A stretch of 64,000 bases of DNA from CANJIV01 sp046330225 (GCA_046330225.1 JAXLTD010000012.1:1-64000); one strand, 5' to 3'; positions 51,707 to 61,379 are shown, numbered from the stretch's first letter. Program-made: numbers and translations. The notes: generated by a model not told the origin, from the sequence alone.

Positions 51707-54700
51707 CGCCGCCGCCGCCGATGCCGGACCTGGCGATCGAGATCGGCGCTGAGCCCTGGGCGCCGAGTGCATTGTCCGCGCCGGCCACGGCGATGTTCCG
51801 CACAGTGCCGGGGCGCGCATCGGCGTCGATCCTCACCACGACCGTGAAGGTCTTGGAGGCGCCGGCCACGAGGAACCCGATGTCCCAGCAGGCGTTGCCG
51901 CTGCGGAACTGCGAGCCGGGCGCCGACACGTAGGTGAGCGAGGCCGGCAGGCGGTCGCAGACCCGCACCCCGGCGGCCGCATGGGTGCTGGTGTTCGCCA
52001 CGCGAATCCGGAAGCGGGCCGTCGTTCCGGGCGCGAGCGGCGCGGTCACGGACGCCGTCTTCACCACCCGCAGGGTCGCCCGCGGCTCGGCGATGCGGGT
52101 GGTCGCCGTCGCGCGGTTGTTGGCCGGGTCGCGGTCCGGCACCGAGGCGCTCACCGACGCGGTGTTGCGCACGCGGCCGGAACGCACCGGGAGCACCGTG
52201 ATGGCGATTGCCTTCGTCGCGCCCGAGGCGAGCGACCCGAGGCGGCAGGTCACGACCGAGCGACGGTGCGCGCAGCGCCCGCCTGGCACCCTCGCCGAGA
52301 CGTACTCGACCGCGCCGGGCAGGGTGTCGAGGACCGTCACCGACGCTGCGGGCGCGGGGCCGCCGTTCCGGACCGTGACCGTGTAGCGGAACCGCTTGCC
52401 GATCTCAGGCGGCGGCGTGTCGTCGACGGTCTTGGTGAGCGCGAGGTCGAAGTCGCTCGCGTCCGGCGGGCCCACAGGGGTCGTGGTCGTCGAGGTGTTG
52501 TTCCCCGGGTTGGGGTCGGGCTCGGTGCCGCCCACGGCCGCGGTGTTCACGAGGCTCGAGCCCTGCAGCGCCACCGGCACCTTCGCCTGGACCTGGATCT
52601 GCATCGAGCCGCCGGGGGCAAGGCTCCCGGCCGCGCAGGTGAGCGTCCGGTCGGCGATCTGGCAGGTGCCCTGCGAGGGCGTCGCGACGATCGACGTCAG
52701 CCCGGCCGGCAGGGTGTCGGTGACCGTGACCCCGGTGGCCGCCGACGGCCCCCCGTTGGTCACGAGCAGCGTCCACGTCGCCGTCCCGTTGGCAGCGACC
52801 TGCGCCGGCCCGGTCTTGACCACGGCGAGGTCGGCCGACGGCCCGACCGTGGTCGGGAAGCTGGCGCTGTTGTCCCCGGGGCGCGGGTCGGTCTGGCTGC
52901 CGGACACGGCGGCGGTGTTGACGATCGTGGTGGACCCGAGGGCGGCGGGCACCGTGGCGCTGATGGTCCGTGTGACCGACGCGTTCGCGGCCAGCGCGCC
53001 GATCGCGCACGTCACCGTCGGCCCGGCTGAGGTGCAGCCGGGATCGGCCGAATCGACCACGGTGCCGGCCGGGAGCGTGTCGGCGATCGTCACGCCGGTG
53101 GCGTCGTCCGGGCCGTGGTTGGTGACCTGCAGGGTCCAGGTCACCTTGCCGCCAGCATCGACGGTGGCCGGCCCGGCCTTCGTCAGCGCGAGGTCGGTGA
53201 CGGGACCGACGTTCACGGCCGCCTCGGCGTGATTCGGATTCCCGCCGCCGGGGGGCTCCGGCGTCGTGGTCGTCACGTCGGCGGCGTTGGTCCAGTCGCC
53301 GTTCGCGACGCCGGTGACCGTGATCTTGACGACCGCGCTGCCCCCCGCCGGGAGGTCGGGGAGGGGGCACGTCACCGTGCCGGAGCCGGGTGCGCACGAC
53401 GGCGTGTCGGACGAGAGGAATGTCAGCCCGGCGGGCAGCGTGTCGGCCAGCGACACGCCCTGGGCCGTCGACGGGCCGGCGTTGCGCACGGTGAGCGTGA
53501 AGGTGGTGGTCCCGCCCTTGAGGATCGCCGCCGGATCGGGCGCCTTGGTCACCGAGACGTCCGCGAAGGGCGCGAGCGTTGCCGTCGCGGTGTCCCGCGG
53601 CGTGGCGTAGGGGCCGCCGGCGTTGCCGGTGTTGCCCGCCTCGTCCGTCGCCGAAGCGACCTTGGCGCTGTTGACGTGGGCCTGTGCCCCCAGGCCCGGC
53701 GTCGTGCCGGCGGCAACCGCCGGCTTGGCCTGGAAGGCCACCGTGACGCTTGCGCCCGGCCCGAGGGACGCCACGGTCCAGTCGAGCACGTCCCCGCCGG
53801 CGTTCGGCGTGATCGTCGGCTCCTGCGCGCCGCCGGGGCTCAGCGTGGCCGAGCCGGCCGCGTAGGACCAGTTCGCGGGCAGGGTGTCGCGGATGACCAC
53901 GTTGGACGCGGTCGCCGTGGCGGACGTGTTCGTGACGACGACGCGCCACGGGAAGTTCTGTCCTACCGACGCAGGCCCGGTGTCGGGGAAGGACGCCAGC
54001 CCGGTCGTCTTCACGGTGGCCAGCGTCGGGAAGTCGAGGATGACCTTCGTGGCGTCCGAGCCGCCGTCAGTGTAGTCGCGGTACGCCCAGGCCGGATTGG
54101 CCGTGCGCGTGGCCTCGGGCACGCCGAAGTAGTGCGGGACGGCGGCGGTGTTGTCGATCTGCTGACCGTCGCTCAGCCCGCTGGCCGCGACCAGGCTCGC
54201 CGTGTAGGTCAGCGTGACCGAAGCGTTCGGAGCGATCGGCCCGGGAATCGTCCACGTGAGGCCGGGGTCGCCGGCGGTCCAGCCGTCAGTCACGAAGGCC
54301 GCGCCCGACACGGGGACGACGTTGGCCAGCTCGGCGTCGGGCTGGTCGGCCACCTGCACGTCGTAGGCCGGCGAGGTCCCCGTGTTCGTGACGACGAGCT
54401 GGTAGGTCAGCGCGTCGTCGGACTGGGCGGTCGCCGGGCCGTCGGCGAACGCGCCCGAGCCCACCTTGACCTTCTTGTCGATGCCGATGTGCGGCTCGGC
54501 CACGGTCGCCGTCGACGCCGCTGGCGGGGCGGTGTCGTCGAACCCGGTGGGGATCGAGCCGGCGTTGAACGCGCCGTCCTGATTCGTGCGATTGCTGGCG
54601 ACTGCGACCGAGTTGGCCAGCGTGTTCCCCGACACCACGCTGGCCCCTCCGTTGCGCTTGGCTGCCCGCACGTGCCCGGTGTAGGTGAGCTTCACCACCT

Positions 54701-57700
54701 GGGGGGCCCCGAGGGGCGTGGCGATGTCGCCGAAGTCCCAGGCCACCGTGGTGGTGCCGTTGCCGTTGACGACCGGCGTGTACCGGCCGACTGCGTTCAC
54801 AAGCGGGCAGCCGCTCTGGCAGGCCTCCGCGGTGTAGCCGTCGACGTCGATCCCGTCGGGCACCGTGTCGGTCACGGTCACGTCGTATAGGGATACGCTG
54901 GCGGGAATGGTCACCAGCACGTCGTAGCTCACCGCGTCGCCGATCGTCGCCGTTGCCGGCGTGACCGACTTCGTGACGGTGGCGATCGCGAGGCGCACGG
55001 TGTCGGGGGCCGTCGCGGCGTAGCCGGTGCCCGCGGTCCGCTCGCCGTCGGCGTCCTGCGGTGAGCCGAGGCTGGTCGCCGTCGACGACACCGTGTTGGT
55101 CAGGCTGGAGCCGGCGACGGCCGGGTTGTCGACCTTGGCCCGGTAGCTGAAGGCCGAGCTTGCGTTCGGCGCAATGGTCGCGACGGTCTTCGTGATCGTG
55201 CGCGGCCCGGCGTTCCAGACGGCGCCGCCGGACCCTGGCACTGCGTCGCCATCGTTGAGCGGCGTGTTCCCGGGCGCGCCGCCGACGGGCGTGAGCCCGG
55301 CCGGGATCGCGTCGGAGACCTGGACGTCGTGGGCGGTCGAGACCCGCGACGCGCTGGAGTTCGAGGTCGTGACGGTGTACGTGACGATGTCGTCGGGCGC
55401 CACCCGGTTCGGGTTCTTGTCGTCGGCCTTGGCCTGAGCGATCAGCGGCTCGACGATCTGCGTGGTGACGGTGTTCGACGGCGCGGTGCGGGCGCCGAGC
55501 GCGGGGTCGGTCCAGCTCAGCGTGCCCTGGTTGGTCAGATTGGCCGACGCGCGCGTGTTCGCGCCGACGTCGGCGACCTTCGTCTTGAAGGTGAGGACGA
55601 CCGTGTCATCGCCGGAGCCGGGCGCGTTGGCGTAGTCCGCCGGGAAGACGACCTTCGGGGTGGCCCCGCTCGTGTCGAGGGTGAGGCCGCCGGCCGGCAG
55701 CGGCGTGCCGTTCAGGGTCGCGGTCGCGGAGCCCGCCACGTAGGGCTGGCGGGTCGAGGAATCGAGGGCGTCGGTGAGCTGCGCGGTGCCGCCGAGCGTG
55801 GTGCCTGCGGGAATCGTGGCGGTCAGCGTGTAGGTGACCTCCTCCCCGATCGTGGCCTGGCCGTTCGTGTTGCCGCCCTCGGTGACCTCGGTCGCGCGCG
55901 CCTTCACCACGGCTGCCCCGGGCGTGGCCACGTTGCTCGGGTCGTCGGCGCGGGGGACGTTCGGGGGGTTGGGATTCGACGGGTCGATGTTGTTGGCCGG
56001 CGTGTAGAGGTAGGTGCCGCCGAGGTTGGTGGCGCCCTCGAACTCCCGGACGCCCGCGGTGTTGGCGATCGTCCGGCCGGGGCCGACCGAGGCCGGGACC
56101 GTGGCGGTATAGGTCAGCGTCTTCGTCTGGCCGGCTGGCAGCGAGGCGACCGTCCAGTCGACCCGATCCGTCGCGAGCCCGCCGTCGGTGCACGCGCCGC
56201 TGTCGCTGACCGAAGTGACGAACGTGCAGTCGTAGTCGGCAGGCAGGAGATCCCGGACGTCGACGTTGACGGCGTCCTGCTGGCCGGAGTTGGTGACGTC
56301 GACGCGGTAGGTGACCTTGTCGCCGCCTTGCACCTGGCGGTTGTCGACGTTCGCGCCATACGGCCCGTCGACGACGCTGCCGCCGCGCTCGACCGTCTGC
56401 ACGCCCTTCGTGAGCGCGATCTGGGGGAGGCCGATCGCGTAGTCGGCCTGGTCGCGCAGCGGCTCGGATACGCCGGCGGTGTTCGTCGAGGAGAACTTCA
56501 GGAGGTTGCCGGGCACCTCCCCGGCGACGATCGGGCCGGACGGCGCGGCGATGGTCGAGAACACCCGTTCGAAGACCCTGCTGCCGGTCGGCACGGTGCC
56601 GCCGGTGACGCCCCAGGTGAGCAGGCCGCTGGCGGCCTGCGTCGCGTCGAGCGTCGCCGCGACCGTGTTCGAGGCGGCGGGCGCGTCGCTGCCGGCTTCG
56701 TACGTGGCGCCGGCGGGAAGATAGTCGGCGATCGCCTGGGGCTGGGTGTCCACGAATGCCGGGAAGTCCACGCGGACCTTCCAGCAGATGCGGTCCCCCG
56801 GGTGGTAGGTCGGAATCGTGCTGACGTAGGTCGCCGCCTGGCAGTCCGTGCCGGAGGCCGCGACCCGCTTGTCGATCGCCGGCCCGGGCGCGGACTGCCC
56901 GGCGCCGCTCGCATCGGCGATGGTGCCGCCGTTCGTTCCGTCGCGGGAGATCGGCGGCCCGGCCGTCGAGCAGTCGGGCGTTCCGGGCGCGGTGCAGCGC
57001 GCCCACCCTTCGGCGCTCGTCGACAGCGCGTTGCTGATGCCGTCACGCGCGAGGATCGGCGTGGTCGGCAGGAAGTTCTGCTGGTAGCGCGCGCGCGTCC
57101 GGGTTGGGAACGTGAGCGTCAAGGTGTCGTTGACGTTCGTATGGGCGATCGCCGCGAAGACGGTCTTGTCCCACGTGAGGGTCCAGGTGCCGTCGGCGTT
57201 CTCGGTCGCCGCCTTGTACGGCGCCGAGGGGTCGGTCGCGGCCACCGGAGCGCACTCGCTGTCGGCTGCATCGTTCTGCGAGGTGTAGTTCGTGGTGCTG
57301 CTCAGCGGGCACAGGCCGCTCGGCAGCGTGTCGGTGATCGTCGCGTTGTCGACGTAGCGGTACTCCGAGGTCTGGAACGTGAGCGTCCACGTGGTGATCG
57401 CGCCCTGGACGAGCGCCCCGCTCGATGCCGCCTTGCGGACCACCCAGTCCTCGGCGGTGCGGGCGAGCGTCGTCGCGTCCGAGACAGCCAGCGGCGACGG
57501 GCCCTGGTAGGTGCCGGCAGCGCTCGCCCGGTTGACCAGCGCCGACTCGTCGGCGACGTCGGGCCCGGAGTTGTTGTCGAGGTTCGCGCCCTGGTCGCCG
57601 GAGGCGGCGGTGGGGCGCGGCCCCGTGAAGGCGTTGGTGTTGGCCCGAATCGGGACCGCGGCGCGATAGGTGAACGTCTTGACCTGGCTCGCGCTCAGCG

Positions 57701-58610
57701 ACCCGGCGTCCCAGGTCACGTGGGTGTAGACGCCGCTGGGCATCGGGCCGCCGGGCCCATCGGGATCGACGACCTCGGTGGAGACGCTCACCGGGTCCAC
57801 GCAGCCGGCCAGAGCCGGGATCACGATCGGGCCGGACCCCGCGTACTCGAACGGGCTGCCGGGATTCGTCGGCGCGTTCGTGGTGTTGTCATCCTGGACG
57901 TCGTTGCCGCAGCCGAGGAACTCGAGGCCGGCCGGCAGGTAGTCCTCCACGGTCACGCCGGTCGTCGGGTTCACGCCGTTGTTCGTGACCGAGACCGAAT
58001 AGACGGTCTGGTGGTCGTGCAGGCCGCGGAGGATCTCGCCCTCCGGCGAGGGCTCGGACTTGCCCACCTTGATCGCGCTGATGGTCTGCGTGCCGCTGGC
58101 CACGGCGGAGTAGCCGGTGAAGCTCGTCGCCGATGGGCCGTTGGGCGTGCCGTCCGGGTTGAACTTCGGCACGTAGCGCGGGTCGGAGTTTACGAAGGCC
58201 TGGCCGGCGACCTGGAACGAGCTGCCGACGTTGTAGGCGGCCTGGGAGTATGCGACGTCGAAGCCGAGGCCGAAGCTCGAGTTCGGCGAGAGGTCGCTGA
58301 GGTTCGAGAACAGCAGCGTGGTCTCGCCGGGGCTGGGACCGGCGACCTGCGTGGGCGCGACCGCCGCCCCGCCCGCGTAGCTGACCCCGGCAGGCAGGAC
58401 CACCCGGAAGCTGAGGTTGTAGCCGAACGGCTGTCCGGCCGGGTTCGATGCCGACACGGTCACGCGCGCGTTGCTGCCGAACAGGACGTTCGACGCGGAG
58501 ACGCTCGCGGCGATGTCCGGCGAGCCGGCGGCCTGCGCCGCCGGGGCGGCGAACGCCGCGGCGGCCGCGGCGGCGCCGAGGACGGAGGAGATGGCTCGAG
58601 ATGCTGGCAT
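51693..58610 (-). CDS. Giant secreted DUF11-repeat surface protein
   Basis: 2,305 residues. ATG 58610 opens a signal peptide ending AAQA; the frame remains open 47 codons further up, but those codons are tail-less and lack a Shine-Dalgarno. An N-terminal unique region (about 25-220, PDIAASVSASNVLFGSN) leads into many DUF11/isopeptide-type Ig-like repeats, with the motif TKTxxxAxxxPGxxxTYTxxVTNxGxxxAxxVxVxDxLPAG and conserved DxNPGNN-type ends. The last four or five repeats are the most alike. C-terminus is GIGGGGGVTG without a sorting motif. Likely an extracellular stalk or adhesin. Confidence 0.9.
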   Translation of the reverse strand: MPASRAISSVLGAAAAAAAFAAPAAQAAGSPDIAASVSASNVLFGSNARVTVSASNPAGQPFGYNLSFRVVLPAGVSYAGGAAVAPTQVAGPSPGETTLLFSNLSDLSPNSSFGLGFDVAYSQAAYNVGSSFQVAGQAFVNSDPRYVPKFNPDGTPNGPSATSFTGYSAVASGTQTISAIKVGKSEPSPEGEILRGLHDHQTVYSVSVTNNGVNPTTGVTVEDYLPAGLEFLGCGNDVQDDNTTNAPTNPGSPFEYAGSGPIVIPALAGCVDPVSVSTEVVDPDGPGGPMPSGVYTHVTWDAGSLSASQVKTFTYRAAVPIRANTNAFTGPRPTAASGDQGANLDNNSGPDVADESALVNRASAAGTYQGPSPLAVSDATTLARTAEDWVVRKAASSGALVQGAITTWTLTFQTSEYRYVDNATITDTLPSGLCPLSSTTNYTSQNDAADSECAPVAATDPSAPYKAATENADGTWTLTWDKTVFAAIAHTNVNDTLTLTFPTRTRARYQQNFLPTTPILARDGISNALSTSAEGWARCTAPGTPDCSTAGPPISRDGTNGGTIADASGAGQSAPGPAIDKRVAASGTDCQAATYVSTIPTYHPGDRICWKVRVDFPAFVDTQPQAIADYLPAGATYEAGSDAPAASNTVAATLDATQAASGLLTWGVTGGTVPTGSRVFERVFSTIAAPSGPIVAGEVPGNLLKFSSTNTAGVSEPLRDQADYAIGLPQIALTKGVQTVERGGSVVDGPYGANVDNRQVQGGDKVTYRVDVTNSGQQDAVNVDVRDLLPADYDCTFVTSVSDSGACTDGGLATDRVDWTVASLPAGQTKTLTYTATVPASVGPGRTIANTAGVREFEGATNLGGTYLYTPANNIDPSNPNPPNVPRADDPSNVATPGAAVVKARATEVTEGGNTNGQATIGEEVTYTLTATIPAGTTLGGTAQLTDALDSSTRQPYVAGSATATLNGTPLPAGGLTLDTSGATPKVVFPADYANAPGSGDDTVVLTFKTKVADVGANTRASANLTNQGTLSWTDPALGARTAPSNTVTTQIVEPLIAQAKADDKNPNRVAPDDIVTYTVTTSNSSASRVSTAHDVQVSDAIPAGLTPVGGAPGNTPLNDGDAVPGSGGAVWNAGPRTITKTVATIAPNASSAFSYRAKVDNPAVAGSSLTNTVSSTATSLGSPQDADGERTAGTGYAATAPDTVRLAIATVTKSVTPATATIGDAVSYDVLVTIPASVSLYDVTVTDTVPDGIDVDGYTAEACQSGCPLVNAVGRYTPVVNGNGTTTVAWDFGDIATPLGAPQVVKLTYTGHVRAAKRNGGASVVSGNTLANSVAVASNRTNQDGAFNAGSIPTGFDDTAPPAASTATVAEPHIGIDKKVKVGSGAFADGPATAQSDDALTYQLVVTNTGTSPAYDVQVADQPDAELANVVPVSGAAFVTDGWTAGDPGLTWTIPGPIAPNASVTLTYTASLVAASGLSDGQQIDNTAAVPHYFGVPEATRTANPAWAYRDYTDGGSDATKVILDFPTLATVKTTGLASFPDTGPASVGQNFPWRVVVTNTSATATASNVVIRDTLPANWSYAAGSATLSPGGAQEPTITPNAGGDVLDWTVASLGPGASVTVAFQAKPAVAAGTTPGLGAQAHVNSAKVASATDEAGNTGNAGGPYATPRDTATATLAPFADVSVTKAPDPAAILKGGTTTFTLTVRNAGPSTAQGVSLADTLPAGLTFLSSDTPSCAPGSGTVTCPLPDLPAGGSAVVKITVTGVANGDWTNAADVTTTTPEPPGGGNPNHAEAAVNVGPVTDLALTKAGPATVDAGGKVTWTLQVTNHGPDDATGVTIADTLPAGTVVDSADPGCTSAGPTVTCAIGALAANASVTRTISATVPAALGSTTIVNTAAVSGSQTDPRPGDNSASFPTTVGPSADLAVVKTGPAQVAANGTATWTLLVTNGGPSAATGVTVTDTLPAGLTSIVATPSQGTCQIADRTLTCAAGSLAPGGSMQIQVQAKVPVALQGSSLVNTAAVGGTEPDPNPGNNTSTTTTPVGPPDASDFDLALTKTVDDTPPPEIGKRFRYTVTVRNGGPAPAASVTVLDTLPGAVEYVSARVPGGRCAHRRSVVTCRLGSLASGATKAIAITVLPVRSGRVRNTASVSASVPDRDPANNRATATTRIAEPRATLRVVKTASVTAPLAPGTTARFRIRVANTSTHAAAGVRVCDRLPASLTYVSAPGSQFRSGNACWDIGFLVAGASKTFTVVVRIDADARPGTVRNIAVAGADNALGAQGSAPISIARSGIGGGGGVTG

Positions 58611-58791
58611 CGGTGTCTTCGTTCGCCCCAACCGCGCGAAACCCTCTCGGCGTGCGCCAGCCCGAGCCGTCGCGGCGGGCGGCGAACGCCCCCGAGCCGT
58701 CAGACCCCAGCCTCTCGTGGCACTCCGGGGAACGGCTCGTTTCCGGGACACCCCCGGGACGAACTCCAGCCACTGCAGGGGGCATCGCGAG

Positions 58792-58864
58792 TACCGCTAC
58801 GGGGATTCGAACCCCGGTTTCCGCCGTGAGAGGGCGGCGTCCTAGTCCCCTAGACGATAGCGGC
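58792..58864 (-). tRNA. tRNA-Glu (anticodon CTC)
   Basis: 73 nt on the minus strand. Acceptor GCCGCTA pairs with TAGCGGT (one G-T pair), discriminator A. The anticodon stem-loop holds CTC between CGCCCT and ACGGCGG, and the T arm reads GGGGTTCGAATCCCC. No CCA is encoded. A TACGGT -10 lies upstream. Confidence 0.93.
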
Positions 58865-58953
58865 GAGAACGCGGGAAACCGTAGCATTCCGGCGCGAAAT
58901 TGCGGGGCAGGCCCGGTTGCGCTCGCCGGCCTGCCAGGGGATGCTTCCCAGCC

Positions 58954-60501
58954 ATGTGGATCGCCCTCGGGGTCGTCGTCGCGCTGGTCGCCGGGCTGAT
59001 CGCCTACGACCTCATCCAGCGCCGGCACGCGATCCTGCGGAACTTTCCGATCATCGGGCACTTCCGCTACCTGCTCGAGATGGTCGGGCCGGAGCTGCGC
59101 CAGTACATCGTCACCGGCAACGATGACGAGCGACCGTTCAGCCGCGACCGGCGGCGCTGGATCTACGCGTCGGCCAAGCGCCAGGACAACCGGTTCGGCT
59201 TCGGCTCCGACAACGACATGGACGGCGTGCCGGACTACCTGATCATTCGGCACGTCGCCTTCCCCGCGCCGCCGCCCGCCGACGGCGCCCCCGGGTCGGC
59301 GCCCGGCCACGCCGTCCCGGGCGGGAAGGTGTGGGGCGCGGCCCGCGGCCGGCGCCACGCCTTCCGGCCGCCGTCCATCGTGAACGTGTCCGGGATGAGC
59401 TTCGGCGCGCTCAGCGGCCGGGCGATCGAGGGCATGAACCGCGGCTGCGCGATCGCCGGCGCCCTCCACACGACGGGCGAGGGCGGGATCGCGCCGGCGC
59501 ACCTCCACGGTGGCGAGCTGATCTTCCAGGTCGGAACCGGGTACTTCGGCTGCCGCGATCAGGCCGGGCGCTTCGACCTCGACCGGCTCGCCGAGACGGT
59601 CGCCGCCCATCCGGTGCGGGCGATCGAGTTCAAGCTCAGCCAGGGCGCCAAGCCGGGCCGGGGCGGCATGCTCCCCGCGGCGAAGGTGACGCCCGAGATC
59701 GCGGCGGCGCGCGGGGTCCCGGCGGGGGTCGACTGCGTGAGCCCGCCCTACCACTCCGCGTTCTCCGACGTCGACACGATGCTCGAGGTGCTCGAGGCCG
59801 TCGCGGAGCGCACCGGCCTGCCGGTCGGGATCAAGTCCGCGGTGGGCGAGGACGGGTTCTGGTGGGACCTGGCGACCCGCATGGCCGCCACCGGCCGGGG
59901 CGTGGACTTCGTGACCGTGGACGGCGGCGAGGGCGGCACCGGCGCGGCGCCGCTGGTCTTCGCCGACCACGTCGCCTTCCCGTTCAAGATGGCGATGGCG
60001 CGCGTGTACACGGCCTTCGCCACGCACGGGCTGGCCGAGGACGTCGCCTTCGCCGGCGCCGGCAAGCTCGGCTTCCCGGAGAAGGCGCTCTTTGCGTTCG
60101 GCCTGGGCTGCGACACGGTCAACGTCGGCCGCGAGGCGATGATGGCCGTCGGGTGCATCCAGGCCCAGCGCTGCCACACCGGGCGCTGCCCCACGGGCGT
60201 CGCGACGCAGAAGAAGCGGCTCACTCGCGGCCTGGACCCCGGCACGAAGGGCGAGCGGATGGCCGACTACCTCGTCGTGCTGCGCCGCGAGATCCTCCAG
60301 CTCAGCCGGGCCTGCGGCGCCCCCCACCCGGCGCTCGTGCCCGCGGGCCGGCTCGAGCTCCTCGACGGCCGCTTCGGCGCGCGCACCGTGGCCGAGGCGT
60401 TCGAGTACGCCCCCGGCTGGGCCGAGCCCTCGCCCGGCCGCGCCGCCGCCATCGCGGCGCTGATGGCCGGCGAGCCGGCGCCGGCGGCCGCCCCGGCGTG
60501 A
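58954..60501 (+). CDS. FMN-binding glutamate synthase-like membrane-anchored protein
   Basis: 515 residues. A single N-terminal transmembrane helix (2-21) precedes a GltB-type FMN barrel: SGMSFGALSGRAIEGMNRG, GEGGIAPAHLHGGELIFQVG, KLSQGAKPGRGGMLPAAKV, VDGGEGGTGAAP. A [3Fe-4S]-type cysteine set follows, CIQAQRCHTGRCPTGVATQ (about 401-419). The family lacks the glutaminase domain and is like archaeal-type GltB. Membrane-anchored reduction of an unidentified substrate is an inference. GATGCT lies 8 bases before the ATG. Confidence 0.88.
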   Translation: MWIALGVVVALVAGLIAYDLIQRRHAILRNFPIIGHFRYLLEMVGPELRQYIVTGNDDERPFSRDRRRWIYASAKRQDNRFGFGSDNDMDGVPDYLIIRHVAFPAPPPADGAPGSAPGHAVPGGKVWGAARGRRHAFRPPSIVNVSGMSFGALSGRAIEGMNRGCAIAGALHTTGEGGIAPAHLHGGELIFQVGTGYFGCRDQAGRFDLDRLAETVAAHPVRAIEFKLSQGAKPGRGGMLPAAKVTPEIAAARGVPAGVDCVSPPYHSAFSDVDTMLEVLEAVAERTGLPVGIKSAVGEDGFWWDLATRMAATGRGVDFVTVDGGEGGTGAAPLVFADHVAFPFKMAMARVYTAFATHGLAEDVAFAGAGKLGFPEKALFAFGLGCDTVNVGREAMMAVGCIQAQRCHTGRCPTGVATQKKRLTRGLDPGTKGERMADYLVVLRREILQLSRACGAPHPALVPAGRLELLDGRFGARTVAEAFEYAPGWAEPSPGRAAAIAALMAGEPAPAAAPA

Positions 60502-60536
60502 CCATTCGCGGGCGTCCGGGGCCCATCTGAGGGCGT

Positions 60537-60552
60537 CCGGGGCGTGCCCCGG
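60537..60552 (+). terminator. Hairpin between the GltB-like gene and tRNA-Leu
   Basis: CCGGGG and CCCCGG around the loop CGTG (60537-60552), 35 bases after the stop. Just before it the 13-mer GGGCGTCCGGGGC occurs twice (60510 and 60531). Confidence 0.55.
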
Positions 60553-60568
60553 CCCGCGAGCGGTGCGC

Positions 60569-60574
60569 TATCTT
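60569..60574 (+). promoter_or_regulatory. Probable -10 (TATCTT) of tRNA-Leu
   Basis: TATCTT ends 10 bases before the mature 5' end of tRNA-Leu. Confidence 0.55.
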
Positions 60575-60584
60575 CGCGAGCCCC

Positions 60585-60668
60585 GCGGTTGTGGCGGAAT
60601 TGGTAGACGCGCAGGCTTCAGGTGCCTGTGGGGGCAACCCCGTGGAGGTTCGAGTCCTCTCAACCGCA
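60585..60668 (+). tRNA. tRNA-Leu (anticodon CAG)
   Basis: 84 nt with a long variable arm (GTGGGGGCAACCCCGT). Acceptor GCGGTTG pairs with CAACCGC, and the anticodon loop TTCAGGT gives CAG. Discriminator A60668, no CCA. The next coding sequence begins 2 bases after it. Confidence 0.95.
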
Positions 60669-60670
60669 CT

Positions 60671-61336
60671 ATGACCATGCTCCGACGCTCACTCCTCCTG
60701 GCGGCCACTGCCGTCGCCGCCCTGGCCCTCGCCGCGAGCCCCGCGCTCGCCGGCTCGACCCGCACGGCGAACACGCCGGCCCAGATCGACGCCTACGTCG
60801 CCGCGGGCACCTACGCGAAGAAGCTCGCCGCGCAGTACAAGGCCGCGACCGCGTACCTGACCGCGGCGCTCGCGAAGAAGCCGAAGGTCCGCAAGCCCGC
60901 CGTCGTGCTCGACATCGACGAGACGAGCCTCTCGAACCTCGCGTGCCTGAAGGCCGCCGGGTACGAGCTGGTCGGGCTCGCGACCTGCGTGGTGAACAAG
61001 CAGTCGACCGCGATCGCCCCGGCGCGGACCTTCGTCAGGCTCGCCCAGCGCAAGGGTGTCAAGGTCGTGTTCATCACCGGACGGCCCGACGCGCTGCGCG
61101 CCGTGACCCTCGAGAACCTCAAGGCCCAGGGCTTCACGGGCAGCTACCAGCTCGTGACCCAGCCGTCCGACTACACGACCGACTCCAAGGTGCCGTACAA
61201 GTCCGGGGCTCGGCGCGCCCTCGCCGCCCGCGGCTACCGGATCCTGGAGAACATCGGGGACCAGCAGTCCGACCTGGCCGGCGGCTACGCCCTGAAGACG
61301 TACAAGCTGCCCAACCCGGTCTACGTCACCACCTGA
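60671..61336 (+). CDS. Secreted HAD-type acid phosphatase (class B/survival-protein-like)
   Basis: 221 residues with signal peptide (LLLAATAVAALALAASPALAG). HAD motif I is VVLDIDETSLSN (Asp-x-Asp), motif II FITGRP, motif III VPYKSGARR, motif IV NIGDQQSDLAGG. Resembles the HAD IIIB acid phosphatases; releases phosphate outside the membrane. ATG 60671 lies 2 bases after tRNA-Leu with no room for a promoter or Shine-Dalgarno, so expression must depend on the tRNA transcript. Confidence 0.9.
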   Translation: MTMLRRSLLLAATAVAALALAASPALAGSTRTANTPAQIDAYVAAGTYAKKLAAQYKAATAYLTAALAKKPKVRKPAVVLDIDETSLSNLACLKAAGYELVGLATCVVNKQSTAIAPARTFVRLAQRKGVKVVFITGRPDALRAVTLENLKAQGFTGSYQLVTQPSDYTTDSKVPYKSGARRALAARGYRILENIGDQQSDLAGGYALKTYKLPNPVYVTT

Positions 61337-61379
61337 GCGGCGGCCCGCCGGTCAGGCGAGCCATCCGAGCGCCCGCACC

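Noticed and set aside
51693..58610. Repeated DNA segments that might suggest a CRISPR or tandem repeat array
   Set aside because: Repeats are in-frame protein repeats with diverged third positions, not short identical units with spacers.
58611..58791. Cyclic-di-GMP or cyclic-di-AMP riboswitch upstream of the DUF11 gene
   Set aside because: No consensus core (such as GCAAA-GCC-ACC or the ydaO motif) could be found on either strand.
55329..58829. 1,166-codon plus-strand frame opposite the DUF11 protein
   Set aside because: Composition shadow: Arg/Gly/Val-rich with no recognisable domains, and fully antisense to the giant gene.
60510..60543. Direct repeat GGGCGTCCGGGGC next to tRNA-Leu as an attachment site
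   Set aside because: The copies are 21 bases apart, there is no integrase gene, and the tRNA 3' end is not duplicated.
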